Program-made: the position numbers and the translations under genes
The notes under the pieces: generated by a model
Told to the model about the DNA's origin: nothing
Databases searched by the model: none
Seen by the model: only the letters and a program-made list of their open reading frames with translations
Part shown: in pieces, positions 49,666 to 57,820 of the stretch
How positions within the stretch are numbered: the first letter of the stretch is position 1
Layout: each line of letters begins with the position of its first letter
Assembly: GCF_018642165.1 (NCBI RefSeq)
Contig: NZ_JAHHZM010000001.1
Span: 1,054,001-1,118,000 of the forward strand
DNA from: Echinicola shivajiensis
GTDB lineage: Bacteria > Bacteroidota > Bacteroidia > Cytophagales > Cyclobacteriaceae
DNA: 64,000 bases
Direction: 5' to 3'

Positions 49666-51156
49666 TTATTTTACTTTGGCCAAGGATTCCTCCCAATTTT
49701 GATAGACTCCTCTATACTCTTCCACCAATTTGGGATGAGGCTCAAATGAGGCTACTTTTTCCAAACCAACAAAGGCATCTTGAGGATGAGCATATATTCC
49801 TGCCCCAATTCCCGCTCCCCTAGCTGCTCCTTGAGCTCCATCGGTATCATAAAACTCTAGATTCACTTCGTTCATATTGACAAAAGCCTCTCTGAAAAGT
49901 GAGCTGAGGAACATGTTTGCCCTACCTGCTTTCACCGTGTTCAGACTCAGCCCCATATTTTTCATAATATTGAAGCCGAAGGTCAAGGCACTCACAATCC
50001 CTTCCTGACCTGCCCGTAACACATGGCGCTTATCATGCTTGAGCAGGTTCAATCCACTCAAATGAGCCCCTACAGATTTGTTCTCCATGATACGCTCAGC
50101 ACCATTACCAAATGGAATAAAACTCAGGCCTTCCGCCCCCACGGGCACCTCAGAAGCCAAGGAATTCATTTCCTCATAGATAATGGATTCCCCGCCAAGC
50201 ATCCTTTTCAGCCAACTGTTTAGAATCCCGGTTCCATTGATACACAATAAGACTCCATAATGAGGATTGTTGGCTTCATGATTAACGTGAAGGAAGGTAT
50301 TCACCCTTGACTTAGGATCATAAACTGGCTGGTCACTCACGCCATAAACCGTACCTGAGGTTCCGGCTGTAGTGGCCAATTCTCCTTTTTCAAGTACATT
50401 CAGCGAAAAGGCATTATTAGGCTGGTCTCCCGCTCGGTAAGTAATCGGAATCCCTGCTTCCAAGCCTAGAAGCTCCGAGGCTTGAGTACTAACCTTTCCT
50501 GCTTCAGAAAAGGAATCAACAGCTTTTGGCAAGAGATCATTGTCGATACCATAATAATTTAAAAGTTCCTGGCTCAACTGGTTCTTCTTAAAGTCCCAGT
50601 AAACCCCTTCTGAGAGTCCTGATTCTGTCGTAAAAATTTCACCACTCAATTTCATGGCGATAAAATCACCAGGCAACATCGCTTTGTGAATTTTTGCATA
50701 ATTTCCAGGTTCGTTCTCTTTTACCCACTTCAATTTCGAAGCGGTAAAATTACCTGGAGAATTCAACAGATTTGAAAGACAAAACTCGCCTCCCAATTCA
50801 TCAAATGCTTGATTACCTATTCCTACTGCCCGACTATCACACCAAATAATTGCAGGGCGAATGACCTCTTGGTCCTTGTCCACCAAAACCAATCCATGCA
50901 TTTGATAGGAAATACCAATCCCTTTAACTTCACCAGTCTTTACCTCCCCTGCATGCAGGACAGATTGGGTGGTACTAACCACATACTTCCACCACATCAT
51001 TGGATCCTGCTCCGCCCAATCCTTCTGAGGAGAATCAATAGGCATTTCTACTTTGGGTTGTCCTTCTGAAGCGACCACCTTACCAGTATCTGCATCCAAT
51101 AAGGTAGTTTTTACAGATGAACTACCTATATCATATCCAATCAATAATCTACGCAT
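49666..51156 (-). CDS. xylB: Xylulokinase (FGGY family)
   Basis: A 496-residue kinase phosphorylating D-xylulose. The N-terminal FGGY phosphate-binding segment is GYDIGSSSVKTTLLDADTG; further landmarks are SYQMHGLVLVD near residue 85 and ATTAGTSGTVYGVSD near 265. Its place before xylA supports xylulokinase over the related ribulokinase or gluconokinase. It is transcribed divergently from the AraC-type regulator, whose shared control region holds a perfect 12-bp inverted repeat. It could also act on other ketopentoses. Confidence 0.93.
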   Translation of the reverse strand: MRRLLIGYDIGSSSVKTTLLDADTGKVVASEGQPKVEMPIDSPQKDWAEQDPMMWWKYVVSTTQSVLHAGEVKTGEVKGIGISYQMHGLVLVDKDQEVIRPAIIWCDSRAVGIGNQAFDELGGEFCLSNLLNSPGNFTASKLKWVKENEPGNYAKIHKAMLPGDFIAMKLSGEIFTTESGLSEGVYWDFKKNQLSQELLNYYGIDNDLLPKAVDSFSEAGKVSTQASELLGLEAGIPITYRAGDQPNNAFSLNVLEKGELATTAGTSGTVYGVSDQPVYDPKSRVNTFLHVNHEANNPHYGVLLCINGTGILNSWLKRMLGGESIIYEEMNSLASEVPVGAEGLSFIPFGNGAERIMENKSVGAHLSGLNLLKHDKRHVLRAGQEGIVSALTFGFNIMKNMGLSLNTVKAGRANMFLSSLFREAFVNMNEVNLEFYDTDGAQGAARGAGIGAGIYAHPQDAFVGLEKVASFEPHPKLVEEYRGVYQNWEESLAKVK

Positions 51157-51194
51157 GAATTATTCTGGGTTACTTTCCTATAATTTATAAAACC

Positions 51195-51217
51195 AAAGCC
51201 ATAACAATCATGGCTTT
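51195..51217 (-). promoter_or_regulatory. Hairpin in the xylB leader
   Basis: AAAGCCAT and ATGGCTTT form a perfect 8-bp stem with a 7-base loop, 38 bases before the xylB start. Read on the minus strand it is followed by GGTTTTATAA, a weak T-rich tract. It may be an mRNA leader structure, an attenuator or a second regulator site. Confidence 0.4.
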
Positions 51218-51285
51218 ATCTTTCTAATCCAAACAAATTTCGACCAAAAAACAAAGACACACTTACACTATTCAATTAATTTATA

Positions 51286-51319
51286 ATACTCTTTGATCAA
51301 AATCATAATCAAAGAGTAT
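51286..51319. promoter_or_regulatory. Perfect 12-bp inverted repeat between xylB and the AraC regulator
   Basis: ATACTCTTTGAT (51286-51297) and ATCAAAGAGTAT (51308-51319) are exact reverse complements around 10 bases, so the arm centres are 22 bases, about two helical turns, apart. Each arm carries a TTTG that could serve as a -33 element in its direction. It is the best candidate operator of the divergent AraC-type regulator. Confidence 0.65.
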
Positions 51320-51360
51320 CATTTTGTAAATTAGTGGTGACATCCTAAATTGCTTCCCCT

Positions 51361-52200
51361 ATGAAACCAATTGTTCAAAAGCTACCAAAACAAGAATCCA
51401 AATCTTTTGTTTCAACCACCTTTAGTACACCGCTATTCGAAACCCCTTGGCACAGACATGTCGAAAATGAAATTCTTTATATAAAAGAAGGCTATGGTAC
51501 TGCCATCATTGGTGATTTTGTGGGAGAATTCACTGCTGGAGACTTATTTTATATAGGCTCTAATGTTCCGCACTGGTTTAGAAAAGATGAAGAAAAGGTT
51601 TTTTGCACAGTAGTGGTTATCCAATTTGACAAAAGCATCTTTGGCAATACATTTTTGAAGATGCCTGAACTAAATAAAATCAACCAGCTAATACATCTAA
51701 ACCAAGCATTATCTATAGACTATTCTGAACAATCAGAACTTATTGATTTCATTCAAAGATTGGAAAATGCTAAAGGATATGAGCATTTTGGAATTTTGAT
51801 GAACCTCCTTCATGCTTTCAGTATCCAAACCCAGAACACTATATTAACCAATGGCCATATCAATTCCTTTGACGCAAAAGGCATAATTGATGAAATAATG
51901 GAATACACTTTTAAACACTTTCATGAAAATATAAAACTTGAAGAAGTGGCTTCCATTGCCAAAATGAGTGCCTCTAATTTCAGAAGATTTTTCAAATTGA
52001 ATACAAAAAAATCCTATTCAGGTTTTTTAAAGGAAATCCGAATAGCACATGCCTGCAAACTGTTGAAAGATAAAAATCTTTTCGTTTCCCAAATTTTCCA
52101 TGAATGTGGTTACAGGAACATCACCAATTTCAACAGGCAATTCAAGGCTGTTAAAGGAATTACTCCTTCTATCTACAGAACGCAAATTTGGCAGTCCTAA
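51361..52200 (+). CDS. AraC-family transcriptional regulator of xylose genes
   Basis: A 279-residue regulator. The N-terminal half is a cupin sugar-sensing domain (TPWHRHVENEILYIKEGYGT, then AGDLFYIGSNVPHWFR). The C-terminal 100 residues carry two AraC helix-turn-helices (LEEVASIAKMSASNFRRFFK and VSQIFHECGYRNITNFNRQF), with the family ending KGITPSIYRTQIW. It is divergent from xylBA and convergent with the second symporter, so it is probably the xylose activator XylR in function, though not a close relative of the Escherichia coli protein. Confidence 0.88.
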   Translation: MKPIVQKLPKQESKSFVSTTFSTPLFETPWHRHVENEILYIKEGYGTAIIGDFVGEFTAGDLFYIGSNVPHWFRKDEEKVFCTVVVIQFDKSIFGNTFLKMPELNKINQLIHLNQALSIDYSEQSELIDFIQRLENAKGYEHFGILMNLLHAFSIQTQNTILTNGHINSFDAKGIIDEIMEYTFKHFHENIKLEEVASIAKMSASNFRRFFKLNTKKSYSGFLKEIRIAHACKLLKDKNLFVSQIFHECGYRNITNFNRQFKAVKGITPSIYRTQIWQS

Positions 52201-52205
52201 AAAAA

Positions 52206-52259
52206 GACCCGAACGATGCTCAGAAATAACCTTCCTTTAGCACTGTTCGGGTCATATTT
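52206..52259. terminator. Bidirectional terminator between AraC regulator and symporter
   Basis: GACCCGAAC and GTTCGGGTC form a perfect 9-bp stem over a long loop that pairs further inside (TGCT/AGCA). T-rich ends on both strands suit the convergent genes. Confidence 0.78.
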
Positions 52260-52285
52260 TCCATTTAAATATGGCTATTTTTCTC

Positions 52286-53929
52286 TTACCAGAATACTGT
52301 ATATAATGCTGCGAGTATTCCGCAAATCAATATTGCACCAATCTTGAACGAAGTACTTGAGGCAAACAATTCCTTATCAACGGTAATAGCTTTTTCACTG
52401 TCTTGACCTTTACCTTCGATCAAACTGATGGCAATAATCAATGCAGAAAGCACCAAGAAAACTACTCCCATCCTATCTATAAATGGAAGATTTGGAGTAA
52501 TAAACTTAAAGGCTGCTGACAATGGGATGGTCAAAACAGCTGCAGTAAGAGCGGCATTTGAAGTGGTTTTCTTCCAAAAGAATCCAAAGATAAAAATGGC
52601 AAAAACACCTGGAGACACAAAACCTGTATATTCCTGAATATACTGGAAGGCCTGATCAAGCTGCCTCAATTGTGGAGCTACTATAGCTGCAATAACAAAG
52701 GCGACAACGGCAGTGATCCTACCAATAGTTACTTGCTTGGATTCAGAAACACCTTTATTGATAAACTGCTTATAAATATCAATGGTAAAAATCGTAGAGG
52801 TACTGTTGGCCATAGAAGCCAAAGAAGAAACGATCGCAGCTGTAAGTGCTGCAAATGCCAAGCCCTTTAGGCCTGGAGGTAATAAATGAAGCAATGTAGG
52901 ATAGGCTCTATCAGACTTAGCCAAACCAGTAATTGGATCAGTCATGGATTCAATAAAAGTGGTATCCACTCCTTGCTGTACAATTACATAAGCTGCGATC
53001 CCTGGAATAACCACAATCAAGGGCATCAATAGTTTCAAGAAACCAGCAAATACCATCCCACTCTGGGCTTCATTTAAGCTTTTTGCAGCCAGCGCCCTCT
53101 GAGTAATATACTGGTTACATCCCCAATAATTAAGATTGATAATCCACATTCCTCCAATCAACACACTTAGTCCTGGAAGATCCAAGTAAGCATCCTTGCT
53201 TCCGCCTGTCCCATCAGGAATCATCATTTCTCCCTTTTCAATGATCATAGAGAAATGAGAAGGTGCTGCTTTTCTTAGAATGCCAATTCCTTCCCAAACA
53301 TCACCACTACCAACAATTGACAAGGCCAAATAGGTAGTTGCAAGACCACCTGCCACCAAGAACACCACCTGAACCACATCTGTCCAAGCTACAGCTTTAA
53401 GCCCTCCATAGATGGAATAGATCATAGCGAATGCCGCCAGGCCCATAATACCATAATGCAGAGGAACCCCCATAATGGTTTCCAAACTCAAAGCACCAAG
53501 ATATAGTACTGAAGTAAGGTTTACAAATACATAAATCAACAACCAGAATACGGCCATTACAGTCCTAACGCGTCCATCGTACCTCCTATTGAGGAATTGG
53601 GGCATGGTGTAAATTCCTTCCTTCAAATAAATGGGCAGGAAGAAAATAGCTACCACAATAAGGGTTGCTGCAGCCATCCATTCATAAGTGGATATTGCAA
53701 GTCCCAGAGCAAAACCGGATCCGGACATACCGATAAACTGCTCTGCAGATATATTGGAAGCAATCAATGAAGCTCCAACAGCCCACCAGGGCAATGCTTT
53801 GCTTGCTAAGAAATAATCTTTTGAATCCTTGACGTGGCCTTTCTTTTCCCTGGACACTACTAGGCCCATGGTAATAATTAAAAGACAGTAAGCCACAAAG
53901 ACGATGAGGTCTAATGTGTTAAAGGTCAT
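52286..53929 (-). CDS. Sodium/solute symporter (SSS family), xylose cluster
   Basis: A 547-residue SSS/SGLT-type transporter with about 14 helices. It shares YFLASKALPWWAVGASLIAS, NISAEQFIGMSGSGFALGL and YSIYGGLKAVAWTDVVQV with its paralogue in the arabinose cluster. Neighbouring xylA, xylB and the AraC regulator predict D-xylose as substrate, moved with sodium. It has its own promoter region of about 260 bases; the 12-bp repeat seen before xylB is not found there. It lacks the C-terminal extension of the paralogue. Confidence 0.9.
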   Translation of the reverse strand: MTFNTLDLIVFVAYCLLIITMGLVVSREKKGHVKDSKDYFLASKALPWWAVGASLIASNISAEQFIGMSGSGFALGLAISTYEWMAAATLIVVAIFFLPIYLKEGIYTMPQFLNRRYDGRVRTVMAVFWLLIYVFVNLTSVLYLGALSLETIMGVPLHYGIMGLAAFAMIYSIYGGLKAVAWTDVVQVVFLVAGGLATTYLALSIVGSGDVWEGIGILRKAAPSHFSMIIEKGEMMIPDGTGGSKDAYLDLPGLSVLIGGMWIINLNYWGCNQYITQRALAAKSLNEAQSGMVFAGFLKLLMPLIVVIPGIAAYVIVQQGVDTTFIESMTDPITGLAKSDRAYPTLLHLLPPGLKGLAFAALTAAIVSSLASMANSTSTIFTIDIYKQFINKGVSESKQVTIGRITAVVAFVIAAIVAPQLRQLDQAFQYIQEYTGFVSPGVFAIFIFGFFWKKTTSNAALTAAVLTIPLSAAFKFITPNLPFIDRMGVVFLVLSALIIAISLIEGKGQDSEKAITVDKELFASSTSFKIGAILICGILAALYTVFW

Positions 53930-54130
53930 TTTAAAATTTAGGTTTAATGGTTTTTATTCGTTTCAAATTGGCACATAAGTTATTCTTTTTTTTGCAAACC
54001 ATAATCATCAGGATAAAAAGTAAAATTATTTCAGCCTACTTCGAAGGAATTTCAAACAAGTGAAACAACAATATAAACCGCTAATAATCTTACACTTAAA
54101 CCAAAACACCTCTTATAATTGTACAAAAAC

Positions 54131-54165
54131 AAAAAAACCTAAGCGAATACTCGCATAGGTTTTTA
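54131..54165 (-). terminator. Terminator of the M28 peptidase gene
   Basis: AAAAACCTA pairs with TAGGTTTTT, with inner GCGA/TCGC pairing across bulged A residues. On the minus strand a T-run follows, 28 bases beyond the stop. Confidence 0.8.
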
Positions 54166-54192
54166 GATTTCTTTTATCAGATTATATATAAC

Positions 54193-55185
54193 CTAATCCT
54201 GATTGATAAATTCCAGATGATAATTAGCTTGAGCTACTTTAACAACCGTTCTATAAACATATTCAGCTATTACCTTTTCGCCTGAAATATTAATTAGATC
54301 CATGGTGTCTTCAGGCCTGTGGTACTCTGGATGCCCTCCAGTATGTAAACCCATAGCAGAAATACCTGCCCTGTAAAAAGAAACATGATCAGACCCACCA
54401 ATTTCACCAGCATGAACAATAGGATTCAAGCCAAGCTCCTGCCCCAAATCCTTCATTAAATCAACACCTCCAGGAAAGGTACCAGCTCCACCCATATAAA
54501 CTTGATTTTCATTATTCAAACGACCTACCATGTCCATATTTATCATCAGTTTCACACTTTCCTTAGGAACGGGTAGATGTTCAACAAAATATTTGGATCC
54601 TAACAAGCCCTGTTCCTCCGCTCCAAAAGCCACAAAAATCACACTTCGGCTAAGCATAAACCTATTTCCTGCCATTTTATGCGCGATCTCCAGTAAAGCG
54701 GATGTTCCACTCGCGTTATCATCTGCTCCGGGGTGAATCTCATCGCTTTCTGGCTTTTTGGAAGATGGACCGCCATGACCTAAGTGATCATAATGAGCCC
54801 CTACAATAATATATTCATCCTTCAAAGTAGGATCAGTCCCTTCCACATATCCTATAACATTCCATGTTTTTACAGGAGACTTGGGAGACTCCCCCTCCTT
54901 CACCCGTAGTTTGGCCTCAAATTCCTGAAGGTACTCTCCTTCAAATGCCTTCAAGCCGTATTCCTCAAACTGAGAATTAATATATTTTACAACCCTTTTA
55001 TTTCCTTTGGTACCAGGATATCTTCCCGCATTTTTAGAGGAAGTAAGAAATTCCAAATGTTCTTTAATCTCACTTTCCGTAATCTTAATATTCTCAACTT
55101 GGGCATATCCTATCACGTCTACATAGGTCAAAAAATAAATGCCCAACAATGAGGATAACAATAATTTACTCACTTTACTTATCAT
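54193..55185 (-). CDS. M28 family exported zinc aminopeptidase
   Basis: About 330 residues from the Met at 55185, which opens a good signal peptide (MISKVSKLLLSSLLGIYFLT). Upstream Met codons add a stretch that does not look like a signal. The two-zinc site of M28 peptidases is visible: His in IIVGAHYDHLG, the bridging Asp in HPGADDNASGTSALLEIA, catalytic Glu pair in AFGAEEQGLLGS, and the later Asp and His ligands (NMDMVGRLN, HTGGHPEYHRPEDT). It probably removes N-terminal amino acids from peptides in the periplasm or outside. It is a single gene with its own terminator. Confidence 0.92.
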   Translation of the reverse strand: MISKVSKLLLSSLLGIYFLTYVDVIGYAQVENIKITESEIKEHLEFLTSSKNAGRYPGTKGNKRVVKYINSQFEEYGLKAFEGEYLQEFEAKLRVKEGESPKSPVKTWNVIGYVEGTDPTLKDEYIIVGAHYDHLGHGGPSSKKPESDEIHPGADDNASGTSALLEIAHKMAGNRFMLSRSVIFVAFGAEEQGLLGSKYFVEHLPVPKESVKLMINMDMVGRLNNENQVYMGGAGTFPGGVDLMKDLGQELGLNPIVHAGEIGGSDHVSFYRAGISAMGLHTGGHPEYHRPEDTMDLINISGEKVIAEYVYRTVVKVAQANYHLEFINQD

Positions 55186-55500
55186 TTTGATGTTGGATTT
55201 ACCTCGAATAAAGGTATTGACTGGCGCAAATGTAGAAAAGTTCTTTTTCATAAAGGGCAAAACTAAGCAGTAATTTATAAGTCCCGAAAGACCTGATCCC
55301 ACTATCACATGAACAAACTACAAATAGCATAAACATAAACCATTTTTGTAGCAAGTTTTATGCATTTCAATAATCTTGCCAAAAAAATCATATATTAATT
55401 ACAGCTACTCAAAATCATTACTTAACTCCATAAATATTGCTTTATCCCTTCCTTTTTTATAAACATTATTTAAAATGCGGAGCTAAAAGTCCTTAAATGC
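55186..55500. other. Intergenic region between the M28 gene and the tRNA cluster
   Basis: About 315 AT-rich bases. The part next to the peptidase must hold its promoter. No further gene, RNA or clear repeat was found. Confidence 0.6.
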
Positions 55501-55529
55501 AAAAAGCCCGACTCGAAAGTCAGGCTTTT
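55501..55529 (-). terminator. Terminator of the tRNA cluster
   Basis: AAAAGCC pairs with GGCTTTT, and inside this GACT pairs AGTC around CGAA, with one mismatch. On the minus strand a T-run follows directly after the last tRNA-Lys. Confidence 0.8.
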
Positions 55530-55530
55530 G

Positions 55531-55603
55531 TGATCCCGCTGGGGCTCGAACCCAGGACCCATACATTAAAAGTGTATTGCTCTACCAGCTGAGCTACGGA
55601 ATC
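55531..55603 (-). tRNA. tRNA-Lys (TTT), copy 1
   Basis: A 73-base cloverleaf: acceptor GATTCCG/CGGGATC with one G-U pair, anticodon stem ATACA/TGTAT with loop CTTTTAA (anticodon TTT) and a TTCGAGC T-loop. The CCA end is not encoded. Identical to the copy at 55927-55999. Confidence 0.97.
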
Positions 55604-55639
55604 TTAAGAAATAAGAAGCGGAAATTGTTTTCCGCTTTG

Positions 55640-55713
55640 TGATCCTGAAAGGACTCGAACCTTTAACCTACTGCTTAGAAGGCAGTTGCTCTATCCAGTT
55701 GAGCTACAGGACC
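55640..55713 (-). tRNA. tRNA-Arg (TCT)
   Basis: A 74-base cloverleaf: acceptor GGTCCTG/CAGGATC, anticodon stem ACTGC/GCAGT with loop CTTCTAA (anticodon TCT), T-loop TTCGAGT. CCA is not encoded. Confidence 0.96.
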
Positions 55714-55744
55714 CTTCACTTTGAATAAACAAAGTATTGGATAG

Positions 55745-55819
55745 TCGGGGTGGCAGGATTCGAACCTGCGACCTCCTCGTCCCAAACGAGGCGCGATAAC
55801 CGGGCTACGCTACACCCCG
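55745..55819 (-). tRNA. tRNA-Pro (TGG)
   Basis: A 75-base cloverleaf: acceptor CGGGGTG/CACCCCG, anticodon stem CCTCG/CGAGG with loop TTTGGGA (anticodon TGG), T-loop TTCGAAT. CCA is not encoded. Confidence 0.97.
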
Positions 55820-55926
55820 GGAGTAATAACATTTACTTAGCAAATGCATTCCCGAATTGGAGTTGCAAAGGTAAAACCTTCCGATCAAATTATTCAAAAG
55901 AATTCACAATTTTATTTCCAATTTTG

Positions 55927-55999
55927 TGATCCCGCTGGGGCTCGAACCCAGGACCCATACATTAAAAGTGTATTGCTCTACCAGCTGAGCTACGGAATC
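55927..55999 (-). tRNA. tRNA-Lys (TTT), copy 2
   Basis: Same 73-base sequence as the copy at 55531-55603. It is the first tRNA in the direction of transcription (Lys-Pro-Arg-Lys), so the cluster is bounded by two identical genes. Confidence 0.97.
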
Positions 56000-56135
56000 A
56001 TTTTATTATTTCCTTATTATTAGGAATCTCTGATACAATACTTCAAAACCAATCAACTCAAAAACCTTTATTTATTGGCTTAGAAAGTCCTTTTAACTTC
56101 CATTTTTTTTATCAATTTCGACTTGCTTTTTGTTA

Positions 56136-56143
56136 TATCTTTG
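56136..56143 (+). promoter_or_regulatory. Likely -7 box of the TPR/SH3 gene
   Basis: TATCTTTG matches TAnnTTTG exactly, 38 bases before the ATG at 56182. Confidence 0.5.
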
Positions 56144-56181
56144 TCGTAATTGGACTGCAAATTTAAGAGACCATTTTGAAA

Positions 56182-56907
56182 ATGCCAAACATCAAACGAA
56201 ACTTTATTGTAAAATTTTTGATATTTTCAGTGATATTAATACAAAGTATTAATTGTCAAGCAGATACAAAATCACTTTTTTTAGCGGATTCATTATTCAA
56301 TGCTAAGAGTTATCAAGAAGCTTACAAACACTATGTAGATATCCTAAAAAATGAAGACGCTTATTCCCCTGCAATGCTCTTAAAGATGGCCTATATTTCA
56401 GAAGGAATGGGAAAACATGAGGAGACAACCCTGTACCTATCAAAATACTATGACCTCAATCCCAATCCAAAAGTCATCAGTAAAATCAAAGACATTACTG
56501 ACCAAACAGATCTTAAGGGATATGAAATCTCAGACAAAGCACAATTTTTCAAAATCTTAACTGACTATCAGCAAGAAATTACTGGAACATTCGCACTGCT
56601 GCTCATTATCAGTATAATTCTTTCCATCACTTCCAAAAGAACTGGAAAGATCAAATACTACATCCCCAGCATCATCTTTCTTACCCTTGCCTTTGTTAGT
56701 AACAACTTCCTAAAAGCACCAGAAACAGGGGTAATTAAAGAAAGCCCAACGATCATTATGGGAGAACCTACGGCTGCTGGAGATCTATTGGCTAAGGTTA
56801 ATTCAGGCCATAGAGTAGTTATCAAATCATCAACTGACATTTGGTACCAAATTGAGTGGGAAGGAAAAAATGCCTTTGTCAAAAAAAGCAGTATATCAAG
56901 ACTATAA
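56182..56907 (+). CDS. TPR and SH3-domain membrane protein, unknown (BatE-like layout)
   Basis: About 241 residues from ATG; a TTG two codons earlier is possible. A signal or anchor helix (about 8-24) leads into one or two TPR-like helix pairs (SYQEAYKHYVDILKNEDAYS). Two membrane helices follow at about 136-153 and 160-176, then a C-terminal bacterial SH3 domain (GDLLAKVNSGHRVVIKSS, WYQIEWEGKNAFVKKSSI). The layout resembles BatE proteins of the Bacteroidota aerotolerance operon, but no other bat gene is nearby. Its exact role is unknown. It converges on the Lon-domain gene with five bases between stops. Confidence 0.72.
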   Translation: MPNIKRNFIVKFLIFSVILIQSINCQADTKSLFLADSLFNAKSYQEAYKHYVDILKNEDAYSPAMLLKMAYISEGMGKHEETTLYLSKYYDLNPNPKVISKIKDITDQTDLKGYEISDKAQFFKILTDYQQEITGTFALLLIISIILSITSKRTGKIKYYIPSIIFLTLAFVSNNFLKAPETGVIKESPTIIMGEPTAAGDLLAKVNSGHRVVIKSSTDIWYQIEWEGKNAFVKKSSISRL

Positions 56908-56912
56908 TATTT

Positions 56913-57539
56913 CTAGAAATCCAGCGGATCGAGGGATTTAAAATGACCATTCATTTTAATTCTCTCTTTCGCTTTTTCTATCTCCCTTATAATAGGAAGT
57001 ATTTGCTTTAAATGCTTAATCATAAAACTTATTCTGTCAGCTTCTTTTTCGATTAAAAGTAGCTGGTACTCCTCTTCCAATTTCAACCCCACTTTATGCG
57101 CATAAGTAAATGAATCTAAACCATTTAACTCTATTTCCTCACCTGTATGCAACAACCGAAGCACCTCTTGTAAATAAAAAACATATTCGTTAAATAGTGC
57201 TTCAGAAACAAGATTATCATTCTGTAAAAACTCCACCTCTCCACCAGCATACATCCTATCTTCCAATGGATTTTCGAATGTTTTCAATCTGAAGGGACGT
57301 TGACCTATGGTCTTAACATCCATCCTACCATCATCATATTCCTTATAAACCTCCACTAGCCTCACTACAGTACCATGAGTCCTCAGCCTATCTGTATACA
57401 CACAAACACCGAACTCAAGATTACCTTGCAAACAGTCCTTAACCAGTTGCTTATACCTAGGCTCAAAAATATGCAGATTCAAACTCTCTCCGGGGAAAGC
57501 AACAAGCTTTAAAGGGAATAATGGAATTGTAACACTCAT
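56913..57539 (-). CDS. Lon N-terminal substrate-binding domain protein
   Basis: About 208 residues from the Met at 57539 (MSVTIPLFPLKLVAFPGESL), the usual family start; an upstream Met adds six residues. It matches the stand-alone Lon substrate-binding (PUA-like/LON) domain family: LNLHIFEPRYKQLVKDCL, then FGVCVY and later the helical half ending in IEKAKERI. It has no ATPase or protease part. A role in protein quality control is presumed from the fold, but not established. Confidence 0.88.
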   Translation of the reverse strand: MSVTIPLFPLKLVAFPGESLNLHIFEPRYKQLVKDCLQGNLEFGVCVYTDRLRTHGTVVRLVEVYKEYDDGRMDVKTIGQRPFRLKTFENPLEDRMYAGGEVEFLQNDNLVSEALFNEYVFYLQEVLRLLHTGEEIELNGLDSFTYAHKVGLKLEEEYQLLLIEKEADRISFMIKHLKQILPIIREIEKAKERIKMNGHFKSLDPLDF

Positions 57540-57767
57540 CAGTATCTTAATTATCAATACGACTCACTAAAACCTCAGTATTACAAACGTAAATTACCCC
57601 CTAAAGATGCTATCATACTGAAGCCTACTTCGCGCATTACCACGTGCTTTGCAAAAAAATAATGATGACCTAAAGCCATATCATACAGGAGAATATGACA
57701 TAATCATCTCTATCATGCTTTAACCTGAGTATAAACACATTAGTAATGATCCAGTAAAAAAGAAGCA

Positions 57768-57803
57768 AAAAAAATCCGACCATAAATAATTATGATCGGA
57801 TTA
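57768..57803 (-). terminator. Terminator of the sugar-oxidation cluster
   Basis: AATCCGA and TCGGATT form the stem, with inner CATAA/TTATG pairing across one mismatch. On the minus strand a T-run follows, 18 bases beyond the last stop. Confidence 0.82.
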
Positions 57804-57820
57804 TATTCAAAATTTCTCCA

